Origin: Stappia sp.
GTDB taxonomy: Bacteria; Pseudomonadota; Alphaproteobacteria; Rhizobiales; Stappiaceae
Assembly (NCBI RefSeq): GCF_040110915.1
Contig: NZ_CP157793.1
Coordinates: 3,236,939 to 3,300,938, forward strand
Length of the DNA: 64,000 bases
Reading direction: 5' to 3'
The notes beneath the pieces were generated by a model. The model was given only the letters and a program-made list of their open reading frames with translations. It ran no database searches and was not told the origin of the DNA. Numbering within the stretch: the stretch's first letter is position 1; every line of letters begins with the position of its first letter. Both the position numbers and the translations under genes were made by a program. Shown here in pieces: positions 42,147 through 50,800 of the stretch.

Positions 42147-43385
42147 CTAATGCGGGCGCGACAGGATCGCCTGCGCGACGACGACGCCGGCAAGCGCCAG
42201 CCAGACCCCCATCCAGCTGCTGGTGAAACCGGACAGGGCTCCGATCTCGCCCATCGCCCAGGACACTTTCGTCGCCACCAGCGCGAAATAGCCGACCATC
42301 GCCAGCACCACGATCCGCCCCGGCGCGACCATGCGGCCCGAGCCGGCGATGGGCGCGAGACTGGCCCCGAGCAGGGCGTAGGCGCCCGGCAGGATGAAGG
42401 CGGCCCAGCGCCGCCACAGCGCGGCATCCACGTCCGGCGTTTTCAGAGGGTTGCTCTCCTGCGCCAGCGCTTCCAGCGGCGCCTGCGGCAGATAGAAGGC
42501 CGGCACGTCGTAGTAGCTCAGCGTTTCGGGAAGCAGGTCGAGGCGCACCTCGAGCGTGTCGTAGCGCGAGATCATGTAGAGCGAACGCTGCGCGAAACCG
42601 GCGCCCGCCGCCTCACCCGCGCCGGCTCCCTCCCCGCCGCGCCCGTCCTCGCCGGGCAGGCTCGCCCACAGATGGACGTTCCGGAAGCGCCAGAAGCCCG
42701 GCCGCCCGGTCGGCTCGGCGCGTTCCGCCACGAGCACGTCGCGCAAATCGCCCGCGACCACGCCGCGATAGACCTCCAGATCCGTGAGATGGGGCGTGGC
42801 GCTGCGCACCACATGGGCGCGGATGGCGTTGCCATCGACCACGAACCAGCGCTTTCCCGACACGCGCCCCTCGACGAAACGCGCGCCATAGCCGCCGAGC
42901 TGCAGGTCGGCCTGCGCGAAGACGGCCGCCGGCCGCAGCCAGCGCTCCAGCGTGAACTGGAACGCCCCAGCCATCAGCGCGAAGACGCCGACCACCAGCA
43001 GCGTCTGGCGCGGCGACCAGCCGGCCGCCCCCAGGATCGTCGTCTCGCGGTTGAACAGGCGATAGAGCTCGCTGGCGAAGAGGCCGATGAAACAGGCGAC
43101 GGGAAAAAGCCGCGTGACGATATCCGCCATCCGGTAGACGAGATAGATCGCCAACAGGCCGGCGGGCGACCGCTCCAGCGCCTCGGCGCGGGCGAGGATG
43201 CCGTCCAGTTGCTCGGCCAGATCGATCGCCCAGGCGATGATCAGGAACATGGTCATCACCAGCGCCGTCACCCGCACGTAAAGCCCGAGCGCGCGCCGCC
43301 CGGCGATGCCGAGCACCGGCGCGCGAACGGCGCGCAGGCCGGGCGCCAGTCTCGCCGGGACAAGCGGCCGCGCGTCCATGATCAT
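42147..43385 (-). CDS. LptG-like permease (YjgP/YjgQ family)
   Basis: A 412-residue membrane protein of the LptF/LptG family: about three N-terminal helices (LYVRVTALVMTMFLIIAWAI first), a large periplasmic beta-jellyroll-like part (about 140-290) and three C-terminal helices. ETTILGAAGWSPRQTL matches the cytoplasmic coupling segment that contacts LptB. The ATG at 43385 overlaps the LptF-like stop (ATGA). LptFG pull lipopolysaccharide out of the inner membrane with the LptB ATPase. In many alphaproteobacteria these genes sit with lptD; here they sit inside a lipid-synthesis cluster with no lptD, so they may serve the lipid made here. Confidence 0.85.
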   Translation of the reverse strand: MIMDARPLVPARLAPGLRAVRAPVLGIAGRRALGLYVRVTALVMTMFLIIAWAIDLAEQLDGILARAEALERSPAGLLAIYLVYRMADIVTRLFPVACFIGLFASELYRLFNRETTILGAAGWSPRQTLLVVGVFALMAGAFQFTLERWLRPAAVFAQADLQLGGYGARFVEGRVSGKRWFVVDGNAIRAHVVRSATPHLTDLEVYRGVVAGDLRDVLVAERAEPTGRPGFWRFRNVHLWASLPGEDGRGGEGAGAGEAAGAGFAQRSLYMISRYDTLEVRLDLLPETLSYYDVPAFYLPQAPLEALAQESNPLKTPDVDAALWRRWAAFILPGAYALLGASLAPIAGSGRMVAPGRIVVLAMVGYFALVATKVSWAMGEIGALSGFTSSWMGVWLALAGVVVAQAILSRPH

Positions 43386-44605
43386 GCCCGCTCCGTCACC
43401 GGGCGCAGCAGCGTGGCCGCGCGCGCGGTGACCGCGAGCACCAGCATGAGCGCGAGCGCGGCCGCGCCCGCGACTCCCACGCCGGCCATCGCCAGCGGGG
43501 CGCCGACGGCGAGCTCTCCCAGCAGCGCCCGCGCCACGACATCGAGCGCCAGGAGCCCGGTGCAGGCGAGCGGCAGGGCGAAGTAGCGCCCCAGTCCGCC
43601 GCCGGCGAAGGTGCACGCCAGCAGCGCCAGAAGCGGCGCCAGGAACACGACCAGCGCCCGCGCCGCGCGCTCCCCGGCGATCTCGCGCGCCTCGCGGCCC
43701 GCCGGATCGGCGGCGATGCGCGGCTCGAGCGCTTCCAGCAGGGTCCATTCCTCGGCCACCTCGCCGCGCGGTACGTGACGCAGCACGTTTTCCAGACTGA
43801 CCGGCACCGAGACGTTTTCCACCTTCACCTGCGGCAGGCGCGGCACGCCGGCGATATCGGGGTCGGCGAGGGCGCGCAGGTTGGGCCCGCGTCCGCCCTG
43901 CAGCACGCCACGATCCCGGGCCGCGTCGACCCGGATGAAATCATAGGCGATGACCCGCCCGAGGCCGAGGTTGTAGGTGCCGTCGGCATCGGGACCGATC
44001 AGCCGCCAGTCGCCGGCCTGGGTCACGCGCCAGCTCCCGTCCTCGCCCGGCTGATGCACGAAGAGGCTTTCGTGCGGCGGGGCGACGCTGGCATCGCTCA
44101 GCGCGGCGAAGGTCTTGCCCCGGATCGTCTCGATGAGCGTTCCCTCGCTCGGCTCGGTGATGCGGCGAAACAGCAGGTCGCGCTTCAGGTCGAATACGAC
44201 GGTCCGGTTGACGCTGCGCGCCAGCGGATCGACGAAGCCCGACACCAGCAGGCTCGCGGCGAAGGCGACCACGCCGACCGCCAGCGCGACGCGCACGGCG
44301 AGCCCCTGCGACACGCCGGCCGCCGACAGAACCACCAGTTCGCGCTCCTCGCGCGCGGCCACGAAGGCGAAATAGCCGCCGATGACGCACGCGAGCGCCA
44401 GCGCGAAGTCGAAGATCTCCGGCGCGGTGAGCAGCAGCACCGACACCGCGACCGGCACCGTGCCCCCATTGGCGAGCACACGCTCCAGCGTGCCGGTCAG
44501 CCCCTCGGCGAGAAACACGATCTCGATCACGCCGACCACGATCGCGGCCTTGAGGACCACGCGCAGAAAAAGCGCGCGCGCGGCGAGCGAGCCGAACGCC
44601 CTCAT
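43382..44605 (-). CDS. LptF-like permease (YjgP/YjgQ family)
   Basis: A 407-residue partner of the LptG-like permease. Helix pattern and periplasmic domain match, with REERELVVLSAAGVSQGLAV as the coupling segment. The ATG at 44605 has a GGGGGGCGGCGC leader; an upstream TTG is less likely. It starts a two-gene operon with the LptG-like gene and diverges from pgpA (177-nt gap). No lptB, lptA, lptC or lptD is visible within the window, so the ATPase must come from elsewhere in the genome. Confidence 0.85.
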   Translation of the reverse strand: MRAFGSLAARALFLRVVLKAAIVVGVIEIVFLAEGLTGTLERVLANGGTVPVAVSVLLLTAPEIFDFALALACVIGGYFAFVAAREERELVVLSAAGVSQGLAVRVALAVGVVAFAASLLVSGFVDPLARSVNRTVVFDLKRDLLFRRITEPSEGTLIETIRGKTFAALSDASVAPPHESLFVHQPGEDGSWRVTQAGDWRLIGPDADGTYNLGLGRVIAYDFIRVDAARDRGVLQGGRGPNLRALADPDIAGVPRLPQVKVENVSVPVSLENVLRHVPRGEVAEEWTLLEALEPRIAADPAGREAREIAGERAARALVVFLAPLLALLACTFAGGGLGRYFALPLACTGLLALDVVARALLGELAVGAPLAMAGVGVAGAAALALMLVLAVTARAATLLRPVTERA

Positions 44606-44782
44606 GCGCCGCCCCCCGCTTCGCGCCAAAGTACGCGAAAGGGTGCGCGCCCGGGTCCGCGCACGCCAGTCCGCGAAGTCCTCTCCGGCTGTCCCATTGA
44701 TCCCGTCATCGCCCGCATTTTCGTTTCATGCTAAGGCACCGCCGCATCCGCGATTCCCGCCGTCCATCATAGGCGTCCCGCC

Positions 44783-45244
44783 ATGGCCCGTCTTGCCCGT
44801 CTCCTCGCCCTTTCCTTCGGCGCCGGCCTGTCGCCTGTGTGGCCCGGCACGGTCGGCGCGGCGCTGGGACTGCCGCTGGCGGCCGCCCTCTTGCCGCTGC
44901 AGCTGCCGGTCCAGATCGCCGCGCTGGCGCTGGTCTTCGCCGTCGGTGTCTGGGCGTCGGCGGTCGTCGCCCGCGACACCGGCGAGGAGGATCCGCAGAT
45001 CGTCGTCATCGACGAGACCTTCGGCGCCGCCGCCGTGCTGATCGCCCTGCCCGAGCATCCTGTGTGGTGGATCGCGGGCTTCATCGCCTTTCGCGCCTTC
45101 GACATCCTCAAGCCCTGGCCCGTCGACTGGGTGCAGGACAGGGTGAAGGGCGGGCTCGGGATCATGGCCGACGACGCGGCCGCCGCCGCCTATGCCATCG
45201 CGCTTCTGGGGCCGCTGCCGGCCGCCCTTGCGTTTCTGTTCTAG
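44783..45244 (+). CDS. pgpA: Phosphatidylglycerophosphatase A (PgpA-type)
   Basis: A 153-residue membrane phosphatase. The family motifs are FGAGLSPVWPGTVGAALGLP, EEDPQIVVIDETFGA, and FRAFDILKPWPVDWVQDRVK ending in GGLGIMADD, with the conserved acidic metal-binding residues present. It removes the terminal phosphate from phosphatidylglycerophosphate. In Bacteroides inositol-lipid loci a PgpA homologue instead dephosphorylates phosphatidylinositol phosphate, and here too it neighbours inositol-3-phosphate synthase. It converges on the CdsA-like gene with an 11-nt gap. I use pgpA as a family name; the substrate may differ. Confidence 0.92.
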   Translation: MARLARLLALSFGAGLSPVWPGTVGAALGLPLAAALLPLQLPVQIAALALVFAVGVWASAVVARDTGEEDPQIVVIDETFGAAAVLIALPEHPVWWIAGFIAFRAFDILKPWPVDWVQDRVKGGLGIMADDAAAAAYAIALLGPLPAALAFLF

Positions 45245-45255
45245 AGCCGCCGTCG

Positions 45256-46200
45256 TCAGGCAGCCACCTCCGCGACCAGAACCAGCGCCGGCGCGGCGAT
45301 CAGCCAGGCATCGACGATGTCGAGCGCGCCGCCCTGGCGCGGCAGGACCGCCGGATAGTCCTTGACCCCGGCCGCGCGTTTCAACCGCGAGGCGGCGAGA
45401 TCGCCGACCACCGCCGCCGCCGAGATCACCAGCGCGGCCAGCAACGACGCGGCAAGACCCCAGCCGAAGACCAGAGGGCCGAGCAGCGCGGCGGTGAGCG
45501 CGAGCATGATCCCGCCGATGGCCAGCCCCTCGACCGTCTTGCGCGGGCTGAGCACCGGAAAGGCCGGCCGACGGCCGAACAGCTTGCCGCCGAACAGGGC
45601 GTAACTGTCGTAGGTTTCCACCAGCAGGAAGGCGAGCAGCACCAGTCCGCCGTAGCCGGGCGTGAGCGCACAGGCCGCGAACAGCACCGCCGGCACGCCG
45701 GGAAAGGCGATCAGCTCCGCCGCGCTGCGGACCCGCCCGCGCGGCAGCGCCCGCGCGACAAGGCAAGCGACCAGCGCCACCCCGGCACCGCCCGCGATGA
45801 GCGGCGCCAGGCCGAGCTCTTCGAGACGCGACGGCCACAGCACCAGCCCGACGGCGGCGGCCGTGAGACACAGGCCGAAGGCGATCGCGGGACCTGCGCG
45901 CGCGCCCCGTGCCTGCGTCCAGGCCACATGCGCGGCCTCGTAGCCGAGGCGTGCGAGCAGGGCACCGAGCGCCGCGTGCAGCACGATCCCACCGATGAGA
46001 AACGGAACGACGCCGGCGGCGACGATCACCACCTCCGTGCCGAGCGTCGGCCACAGGTCGCGGGCCTTTTGCGCGGTCGCCGGCACGAGGCTCGCGACCG
46101 CCAGCGCCAGCGTCCCGACACCCAGCACGGCGAGGATCGCGCCTGCGGCCAGCACCGGAGAGACCGGCGCGACGACGAAGGGGGAAAGAGCGGGGGTCAC
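45256..46200 (-). CDS. CdsA-like phosphatidate cytidylyltransferase
   Basis: A 314-residue membrane enzyme with about eight helices. The C-terminal CdsA signature is present as SRLKRAAGVKDYPAVLPRQG followed by GALDIVDAW. It would make CDP-diacylglycerol (or CDP-linked sphingoid lipid) from CTP and a phosphatidic-acid-like lipid. It starts with GTG at 46200, overlapping the stop of the reductase gene (GTGA). Its divergent N-terminus and its place beside SPT and 3-ketosphinganine-reductase-like genes suggest a special copy, not the housekeeping cdsA, which in most bacteria lies in the dxr/uppS region. Confidence 0.88.
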   Translation of the reverse strand: MTPALSPFVVAPVSPVLAAGAILAVLGVGTLALAVASLVPATAQKARDLWPTLGTEVVIVAAGVVPFLIGGIVLHAALGALLARLGYEAAHVAWTQARGARAGPAIAFGLCLTAAAVGLVLWPSRLEELGLAPLIAGGAGVALVACLVARALPRGRVRSAAELIAFPGVPAVLFAACALTPGYGGLVLLAFLLVETYDSYALFGGKLFGRRPAFPVLSPRKTVEGLAIGGIMLALTAALLGPLVFGWGLAASLLAALVISAAAVVGDLAASRLKRAAGVKDYPAVLPRQGGALDIVDAWLIAAPALVLVAEVAA

Positions 46201-47015
46201 GGCTCGTGCTTTCGCGCAAGCCGGATCTGGTAGCGGCGCAAAAGCGGCGCGAGCAGACTGTGCCCATGCGCCAGCAGCCGCATCTGCGCGCCGGGCGCCA
46301 CGACGAAACGGCCGCGCTCGGCGCCGGCGAGAATGCGCTCCGCGACCCGGTCCGCCGACCACAGGCCGCCGCCGGCGGTGATCGCCCTTGTGGCGGCCGG
46401 CTTGGTGCGGTTTTCCGCCTCCAGTTGCGGCGTGTCGGTGTCCGGCGGATAGGCGAGCGTGACCTTGATGTTCAGCGGCGCGAGTTCCACCCTGAGCACC
46501 TCGGCCAGCCCGCGCATGGCGAATTTCGACGGCGCATAGGCGCCATAGCCGTAGATGCCGAAGAAGGCCGCGCCGGAGGAGACGAACACCATGTGCCCGC
46601 CGCCGGCCGCGCGCATCGCCGGCGCGAGCGCATGCGCCACATGCAGCGCGCCGAGGTAATTGGTGCGCATCTGTTCGCTGTGGTCGGACAGGGGCTGTTC
46701 GAGAAACTTGCCCGGCCGCGCGATGCCGGCGTTGAGCACCGCGAAGCGCGGCGTCCCGAGCGTTGCGTTCACGGTGGCGACGGCCTCGGCAACCTGCGCC
46801 TCGTCGCCGACATCGACGGCAAGGCGCGCAACTCGCGCCGCCGGAACGGCCTCGGCGATCCTGCACGCTGCGTCGTCGAGCCGCTCGATGCGGCGCGCCA
46901 GCAGCGCCAGATCGTACCCCTTGCGCGCAAGACGCAGGGCCAGCGCCAGACCGATGCCGCTGCTGCCGCCGGTGATCAGCGCCACCGGGCGCGCGGGCTC
47001 GGCCGGGCGCACCAC
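46197..47015 (-). CDS. 3-ketosphinganine reductase-like SDR (KDSR/Tsc10 type)
   Basis: A 272-residue short-chain dehydrogenase. The cofactor loop is VALITGGSSGIGLALALRLA; the catalytic residues are Ser147 and YGAYAPSK (Y160, K164). The C-terminal stretch AYPPDTDTPQLEAENRTKPA is almost that of eukaryotic 3-ketodihydrosphingosine reductase (human KDSR: YPPDTDTPGF..ENRTKP). It would reduce the SPT product to sphinganine. Known Caulobacter ceramide genes use a different, extended-SDR reductase. It starts with GTG 3 nt after the inositol-phosphate synthase stop and overlaps the CdsA-like gene, so three lipid genes form one coupled unit. Confidence 0.88.
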   Translation of the reverse strand: MVRPAEPARPVALITGGSSGIGLALALRLARKGYDLALLARRIERLDDAACRIAEAVPAARVARLAVDVGDEAQVAEAVATVNATLGTPRFAVLNAGIARPGKFLEQPLSDHSEQMRTNYLGALHVAHALAPAMRAAGGGHMVFVSSGAAFFGIYGYGAYAPSKFAMRGLAEVLRVELAPLNIKVTLAYPPDTDTPQLEAENRTKPAATRAITAGGGLWSADRVAERILAGAERGRFVVAPGAQMRLLAHGHSLLAPLLRRYQIRLARKHEP

Positions 47016-47018
47016 GGC

Positions 47019-48125
47019 TCAGCCCTCCGCGTCGCCCGTGAAGGCGAGCAGACGCTGGTAGCCTTCCGCATCCTCCACCTGAACCGGCGGGTGCTTGAAC
47101 AGGAAGGCGCTCGCATCCTCGATCGGGCCGGCAAGGCCCCGGTCGCGGGCGATCTTCGCGCAGCGGATGGCGATCATCGCCATGGCCGCGGCATTGGGAG
47201 AATCCTCGACCTCCAGCCGCATCTCGACATGCGTGCGCACGCCGCCGAACAACCGCCCCTCGAGCCGCACATAGGCGACCTTGCGGTCGTCGAGCCACGG
47301 CACATAGTCGGACGGGCCGATGCGGATCTCGTTGTCGGACAGGCGGTCGTGCATCGCCGTCTGCACCGCCTCGGTCTTCGATTCGCGCTTGGTCGCGAGC
47401 CGGTCGCCGTCCATCATGTTGAGGAAGTCGGTGTTGCCGCCGACGTTGAGCTGGTAGGTCCTGTCGATCTTCACGCCACGCATGTCGGCAAGCCGCGCGA
47501 GCGCGCGGTGGGTGATGGTCGCGCCGAACTGCGCCTTGAAGTCGTCGCCGAGGATCGGCACGCCGGCCGCGCGGAACCGCTCGGCCCAGGCCGGATCGGA
47601 GGCGATGAAGACCGGAATGCCGTTGACGAAGGCGCAGCCGGCCTCCAGCGCGCATTCGGCGTAGAACTCCGTCGCCTCGATGGACCCCACGGGCAGGAAG
47701 TTGATCACCACCTCGGCGCGCGCCTCCTTCAGCGCGGCGATGACGCCGGCCTTGTCGAGCGCCGGCTCCGGCGAGACGACGAAGCTGCGGTCCGGCGCCT
47801 GGTTGCGCATGAAGGCCGAGACGCCGTCGAGATCCGGCCCGCGCAGCACCGGCGCCGTCATGGCGGCGAGATCGGTGTGGAAGATTTCCGTGCAGTTGGG
47901 CAGCGCCACCGCCGCCTCGCCGACCGTCTTGCCGACCTTGCGCGCATCGACCTCGAAGGCCGCCACGATCTCCACGTCGCCGGGCACATAGCCGCCGAGT
48001 TCGGGGAAGGGCACCCCGACCGCCGCATCGCCCATGGCGCGGCAATAGGCCACGCCCTGCACAAGCGAACTCGCGCAATTGCCGGCTCCAACGATCGCGG
48101 TGCGGATCGCCCTGGCGGAAGACAT
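47019..48125 (-). CDS. ino1: Inositol-3-phosphate synthase (MIPS)
   Basis: A 368-residue cytoplasmic enzyme converting glucose-6-phosphate to myo-inositol-3-phosphate with NAD. The Rossmann start is TAIVGAGNCASSLVQGVAYC. The catalytic region holds VINFLPVGSIEATEFYAECA, FVNGIPVFIASDP, QFGATITHRAL and LNVGGNTDFLNMMDGDRLAT followed by KRESKTEAV. It is the short mycobacterial/Bacteroides type. I chose the ATG at 48125 because AGGA lies 8 nt upstream; the ATG at 48131 is also possible. It heads the MIPS-reductase-CdsA unit. Inositol phosphate made here is most simply explained as a lipid head group. Confidence 0.94.
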   Translation of the reverse strand: MSSARAIRTAIVGAGNCASSLVQGVAYCRAMGDAAVGVPFPELGGYVPGDVEIVAAFEVDARKVGKTVGEAAVALPNCTEIFHTDLAAMTAPVLRGPDLDGVSAFMRNQAPDRSFVVSPEPALDKAGVIAALKEARAEVVINFLPVGSIEATEFYAECALEAGCAFVNGIPVFIASDPAWAERFRAAGVPILGDDFKAQFGATITHRALARLADMRGVKIDRTYQLNVGGNTDFLNMMDGDRLATKRESKTEAVQTAMHDRLSDNEIRIGPSDYVPWLDDRKVAYVRLEGRLFGGVRTHVEMRLEVEDSPNAAAMAMIAIRCAKIARDRGLAGPIEDASAFLFKHPPVQVEDAEGYQRLLAFTGDAEG

Positions 48126-48278
48126 CGTCATGTTCCTGTCAACCTCTGACCCTCGTCCGGCTCAAGGCACGCCCGTCGCGCCGCCGGCGGTTTCTCGTTC
48201 TTCTGCATGCCCGGAAGGGTCCGCGCACGCGCCGCGCGGCGCGGTCGTGCGGGGCCGGTTCGGGACGGCGGTGAAGGG

Positions 48279-48947
48279 TTACTCTATCTGGATGCGTTCC
48301 ACCAGCGCCTTGCCGGTCTCCGCGTCGCGGCCGAGCACCACGACCTTGCGCACGCTCGGCACCAGACCGCTTTCGTCCACGTCGACATAGGCGTAGAGCG
48401 GCCGCATTGCGTGGCGGCCCGACTGCAGGACCAGTTCCGCCCTGCCGGGCTCGACCAGACGCACCGTGGCTTTCCGCTCGGGGTAGGACACCACATAGAG
48501 GTCGAAGACGTCCGGATCGCCGGTGGCCTGCGCCCGCACGCCGAAGGCGAAGGCATCTTCCATCATCTTCAGCGGCTTGCGCTCGCCGGTGGTGTTGAAG
48601 CGCCGCCAGTAGGCGACGACCGGCTCGCGCGGATCGAGCCGCCCGTCCTCGCGAAACTGCGCGGCATAGACGATGGTGTTCGGATTGGTCGAACGCTGCA
48701 GATAGAACAGCATGTTCGGCTCGTCCGGCACCGGAAACTCGGGGCGGATCACCGGCAGTTCGTCGACGATCTCGACCTGCGAGCCGACCGCCTTCTGCTG
48801 TGGCGCGTGGCGGATCTCGGTGCCTTCCTGCGCGACCGCCGGTGCGGTCCACAGCAGACCGGCGAGCGCGGCGACACCTGCGGTCAGGCCCGCCGCCCGT
48901 CTCGCTCCCCCCCGTCCCGCTCTCCGCAGTGCGTGCTTGCGACGCAT
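48279..48947 (-). CDS. Exported DUF4833-like protein
   Basis: A 222-residue protein with a signal peptide (basic start MRRKHALRRAG, then GVAALAGLLWTAPAVA). The mature part is beta-rich: FPVPDEPNMLFYLQRSTNPN, TIVYAAQFREDGRLDPREPV, VAYWRRFNTTGERKPLKMME, then DLYVVSYPERKATVRL. This fits DUF4833 as I remember it, a family seen mainly near lipid or envelope genes; no activity is established. It lies 65 nt after the SPT gene on the same strand. Its location suggests a periplasmic partner in handling or sensing the lipid product. Confidence 0.75.
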   Translation of the reverse strand: MRRKHALRRAGRGGARRAAGLTAGVAALAGLLWTAPAVAQEGTEIRHAPQQKAVGSQVEIVDELPVIRPEFPVPDEPNMLFYLQRSTNPNTIVYAAQFREDGRLDPREPVVAYWRRFNTTGERKPLKMMEDAFAFGVRAQATGDPDVFDLYVVSYPERKATVRLVEPGRAELVLQSGRHAMRPLYAYVDVDESGLVPSVRKVVVLGRDAETGKALVERIQIE

Positions 48948-49012
48948 CGTTCCGATCACCTCTCGGCCCTGCGCGCCGGCGCGCGACCCGGCCCCGCGCA
49001 CGATCAGCGCGA

Positions 49013-50248
49013 TCAGCCTCCGGCCGCCGCGGAGCGTGGCGCTCTCGCGTCGTCGTTTCCGGTCACGATCCCGGCGACGATCTCCACCGCCCGATCCATC
49101 TCGGCCCTGGTGTGCTCGGCGGAGATGAAGAAGCGGATGCGCGGCTGATCCTTCGGCACCCCGATCTGGACGATGGGGGGCGCATAGATCCCGTTTTCCA
49201 GCAGCGCCTGCGAGGCGATCATCGTCTGCTCGGGCGAGGCGAAGAGGATCGGCACCACGCCGTAGCCGATCGCCGCCCCCGTATCGAGCCCGGCCGCCTG
49301 CGCGGCGTCGCGGAAGTAGACGGAATTCTCGTGCAACCGCGTGACCCGCTCGGGATGCGCCTTGAGATGCGCCAGGGCCCCGTGCGCGCTGCCGAGCGTC
49401 GCCGGCGACAGACCGACGCTGTAGACGAAGCCGGGAAGCGTGAAGCGAAACCAGTCGATCACCCCCTTCTCGGCGCAGACGAAGCCGCCGGAGGAGACGA
49501 AGGACTTGGACAGCGTGCCGACGGTCAGTTCGATGCGCTTGGGATCGATGCCGTAATGCTCGCAAAGCCCGCGACCGGTCTTGCCGACCACGCCGTAGGA
49601 ATGGGCCTCGTCCACCAGCAGCCAGGCATCGTGCTCGTCCTTGAGCTCGACGAGACGCGGCAGATCGGGGATGTCGCCATCCATCGAATAGAGCCCCTCG
49701 ACCACGACCAGCACGTTGCGATACTGCCCGCGCAGCTCCTCGAGCTGGCGCTGGAGATCGTCCATGTCGTTATGGGCGAAGGTGCGATGGTCATAGCGCC
49801 CGTTCTTGGCGCCAACGAAAATGGAGTTGTGCGCCAGCTCGTCGATGAGCACCAGATCGCGCGGGCCCATCAGGAAATTGATCAGGGAGACATTGACCAG
49901 ATAACCGCTGACCAGGGTCATCACGTCGCCGACGCCGAGAAACTCCGCAAGCTCCGTCTCGAAGGCGCGGTGACCGGCCCGCTCGCCGCCGACCAGACGG
50001 GAGGCGCCGACGCCGGCACCCAGGCGCTCAAGTTCCGCGCGGGCGCGGTCGATCACATCCGGGTGCTGTCCGAGGCCCAGATAGTCGTAATGGGCAAAAC
50101 TGACAAAGGGGATGCCCTGGCGTTCGCACGCCTCGCGCTGCTGGTCGACCGGCAGGAAGTAGGGATTGTGCTGTTCGATGATCGCCTTTCCCGCAAGGCG
50201 AAATCGACGTTCGGCAACCACGGAAAAGCTCGGCCGGTCAGGCTTCAT
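49013..50248 (-). CDS. Serine palmitoyltransferase-like alpha-oxoamine synthase
   Basis: A 411-residue PLP enzyme. FAHYDYLGLGQHPDVIDRA, the cofactor His in LIDELAHNS (about 140), VDEAHSYGVVGKTGRG and the Schiff-base Lys in VGTLSKSFVSSGGFVC (about K248) follow the alpha-oxoamine synthase pattern. TLSKSFVSSGGF resembles the SPT motif more than the TLGKAFG-type motif of 8-amino-7-oxononanoate or 5-aminolevulinate synthases. With the KDSR-like reductase 2 kb away it should condense serine and an acyl-CoA to 3-ketosphinganine. I chose the ATG at 50248; a promoter sits just upstream. An upstream in-frame start at 50317 would lie beyond that promoter. Confidence 0.87.
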   Translation of the reverse strand: MKPDRPSFSVVAERRFRLAGKAIIEQHNPYFLPVDQQREACERQGIPFVSFAHYDYLGLGQHPDVIDRARAELERLGAGVGASRLVGGERAGHRAFETELAEFLGVGDVMTLVSGYLVNVSLINFLMGPRDLVLIDELAHNSIFVGAKNGRYDHRTFAHNDMDDLQRQLEELRGQYRNVLVVVEGLYSMDGDIPDLPRLVELKDEHDAWLLVDEAHSYGVVGKTGRGLCEHYGIDPKRIELTVGTLSKSFVSSGGFVCAEKGVIDWFRFTLPGFVYSVGLSPATLGSAHGALAHLKAHPERVTRLHENSVYFRDAAQAAGLDTGAAIGYGVVPILFASPEQTMIASQALLENGIYAPPIVQIGVPKDQPRIRFFISAEHTRAEMDRAVEIVAGIVTGNDDARAPRSAAAGG

Positions 50249-50273
50249 TCTTGTGTACCCCCAAATCCGGAGA

Positions 50274-50302
50274 ACTGTCGGAGACAATCCGGATCGTGTC
50301 AA
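50274..50302 (-). promoter_or_regulatory. Promoter of the SPT gene with two AATCCGGA sites
   Basis: On the reverse strand TTGACA (50302-50297), a 17-nt spacer and GACAGT (50279-50274) form a sigma-70-like promoter about 25 nt before the SPT start. Two copies of AATCCGGA (50264-50271 and 50286-50293), exactly 22 bp apart on the same face of the helix, flank the -10 element and could bind a regulator. Confidence 0.42.
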
Positions 50303-50800
50303 CTCGGTGCGGCGCAACCGCCTGCAGGCAAACGAAAGCTCCCGAAGCCGGCTATCGACTCAAGATCCGTCGCAACCGCTGACCCCGTGTTCGTGCCATC
50401 GGCTCCGAACAGGTCGCGGGCGCCGGCCCTTGGTCCGTTGCGGAACCCGGGCGCGGCGCGATCGGCCTTCCGCAGTGTGCAGACCCCGCTAAGTATCGGA
50501 AAGTCCCCAGGCTGTCGAGTAAGCCGGACAAGCGATCCCGGCTTCACAAAGTTGCAATGGTCACATCCACATGCGACGCGCGCAACGCGCACCGGCCGGC
50601 GGAAGCTGCCTCACAGGCGGCATGCCGCCGGTGCCGGTCGGGAGACACGCGCGACGCCGGTCGGTGGAGGGTCGGTTTTCAAGGACTTTTCTCGTCGCGC
50701 CTGGAGACAGCCCGCCCGCCCGGCGCGGCGCGAAGACCGCCGGATCGCGATGCCGCGCCCGCCGGACGGGCCGGTGCGGCGGGCGTCGCGGCGCGGGGCG
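50303..50800. other. Intergenic region between the sphingoid and phosphonate gene blocks
   Basis: About 500 nt with no gene I can support. It holds the upstream region of the SPT promoter on one side and the 3' untranslated part of the AEP transaminase gene on the other. GC-rich self-complementary stretches near 50,750-50,790 could end the transaminase transcript, but they lack a T tract. Confidence 0.5.

Noticed and set aside
46206..48149. 647-codon forward open frame over the reductase and inositol-phosphate synthase genes
   Set aside because: Low-complexity composition and no recognisable motif; the reverse strand encodes two unmistakable enzymes.
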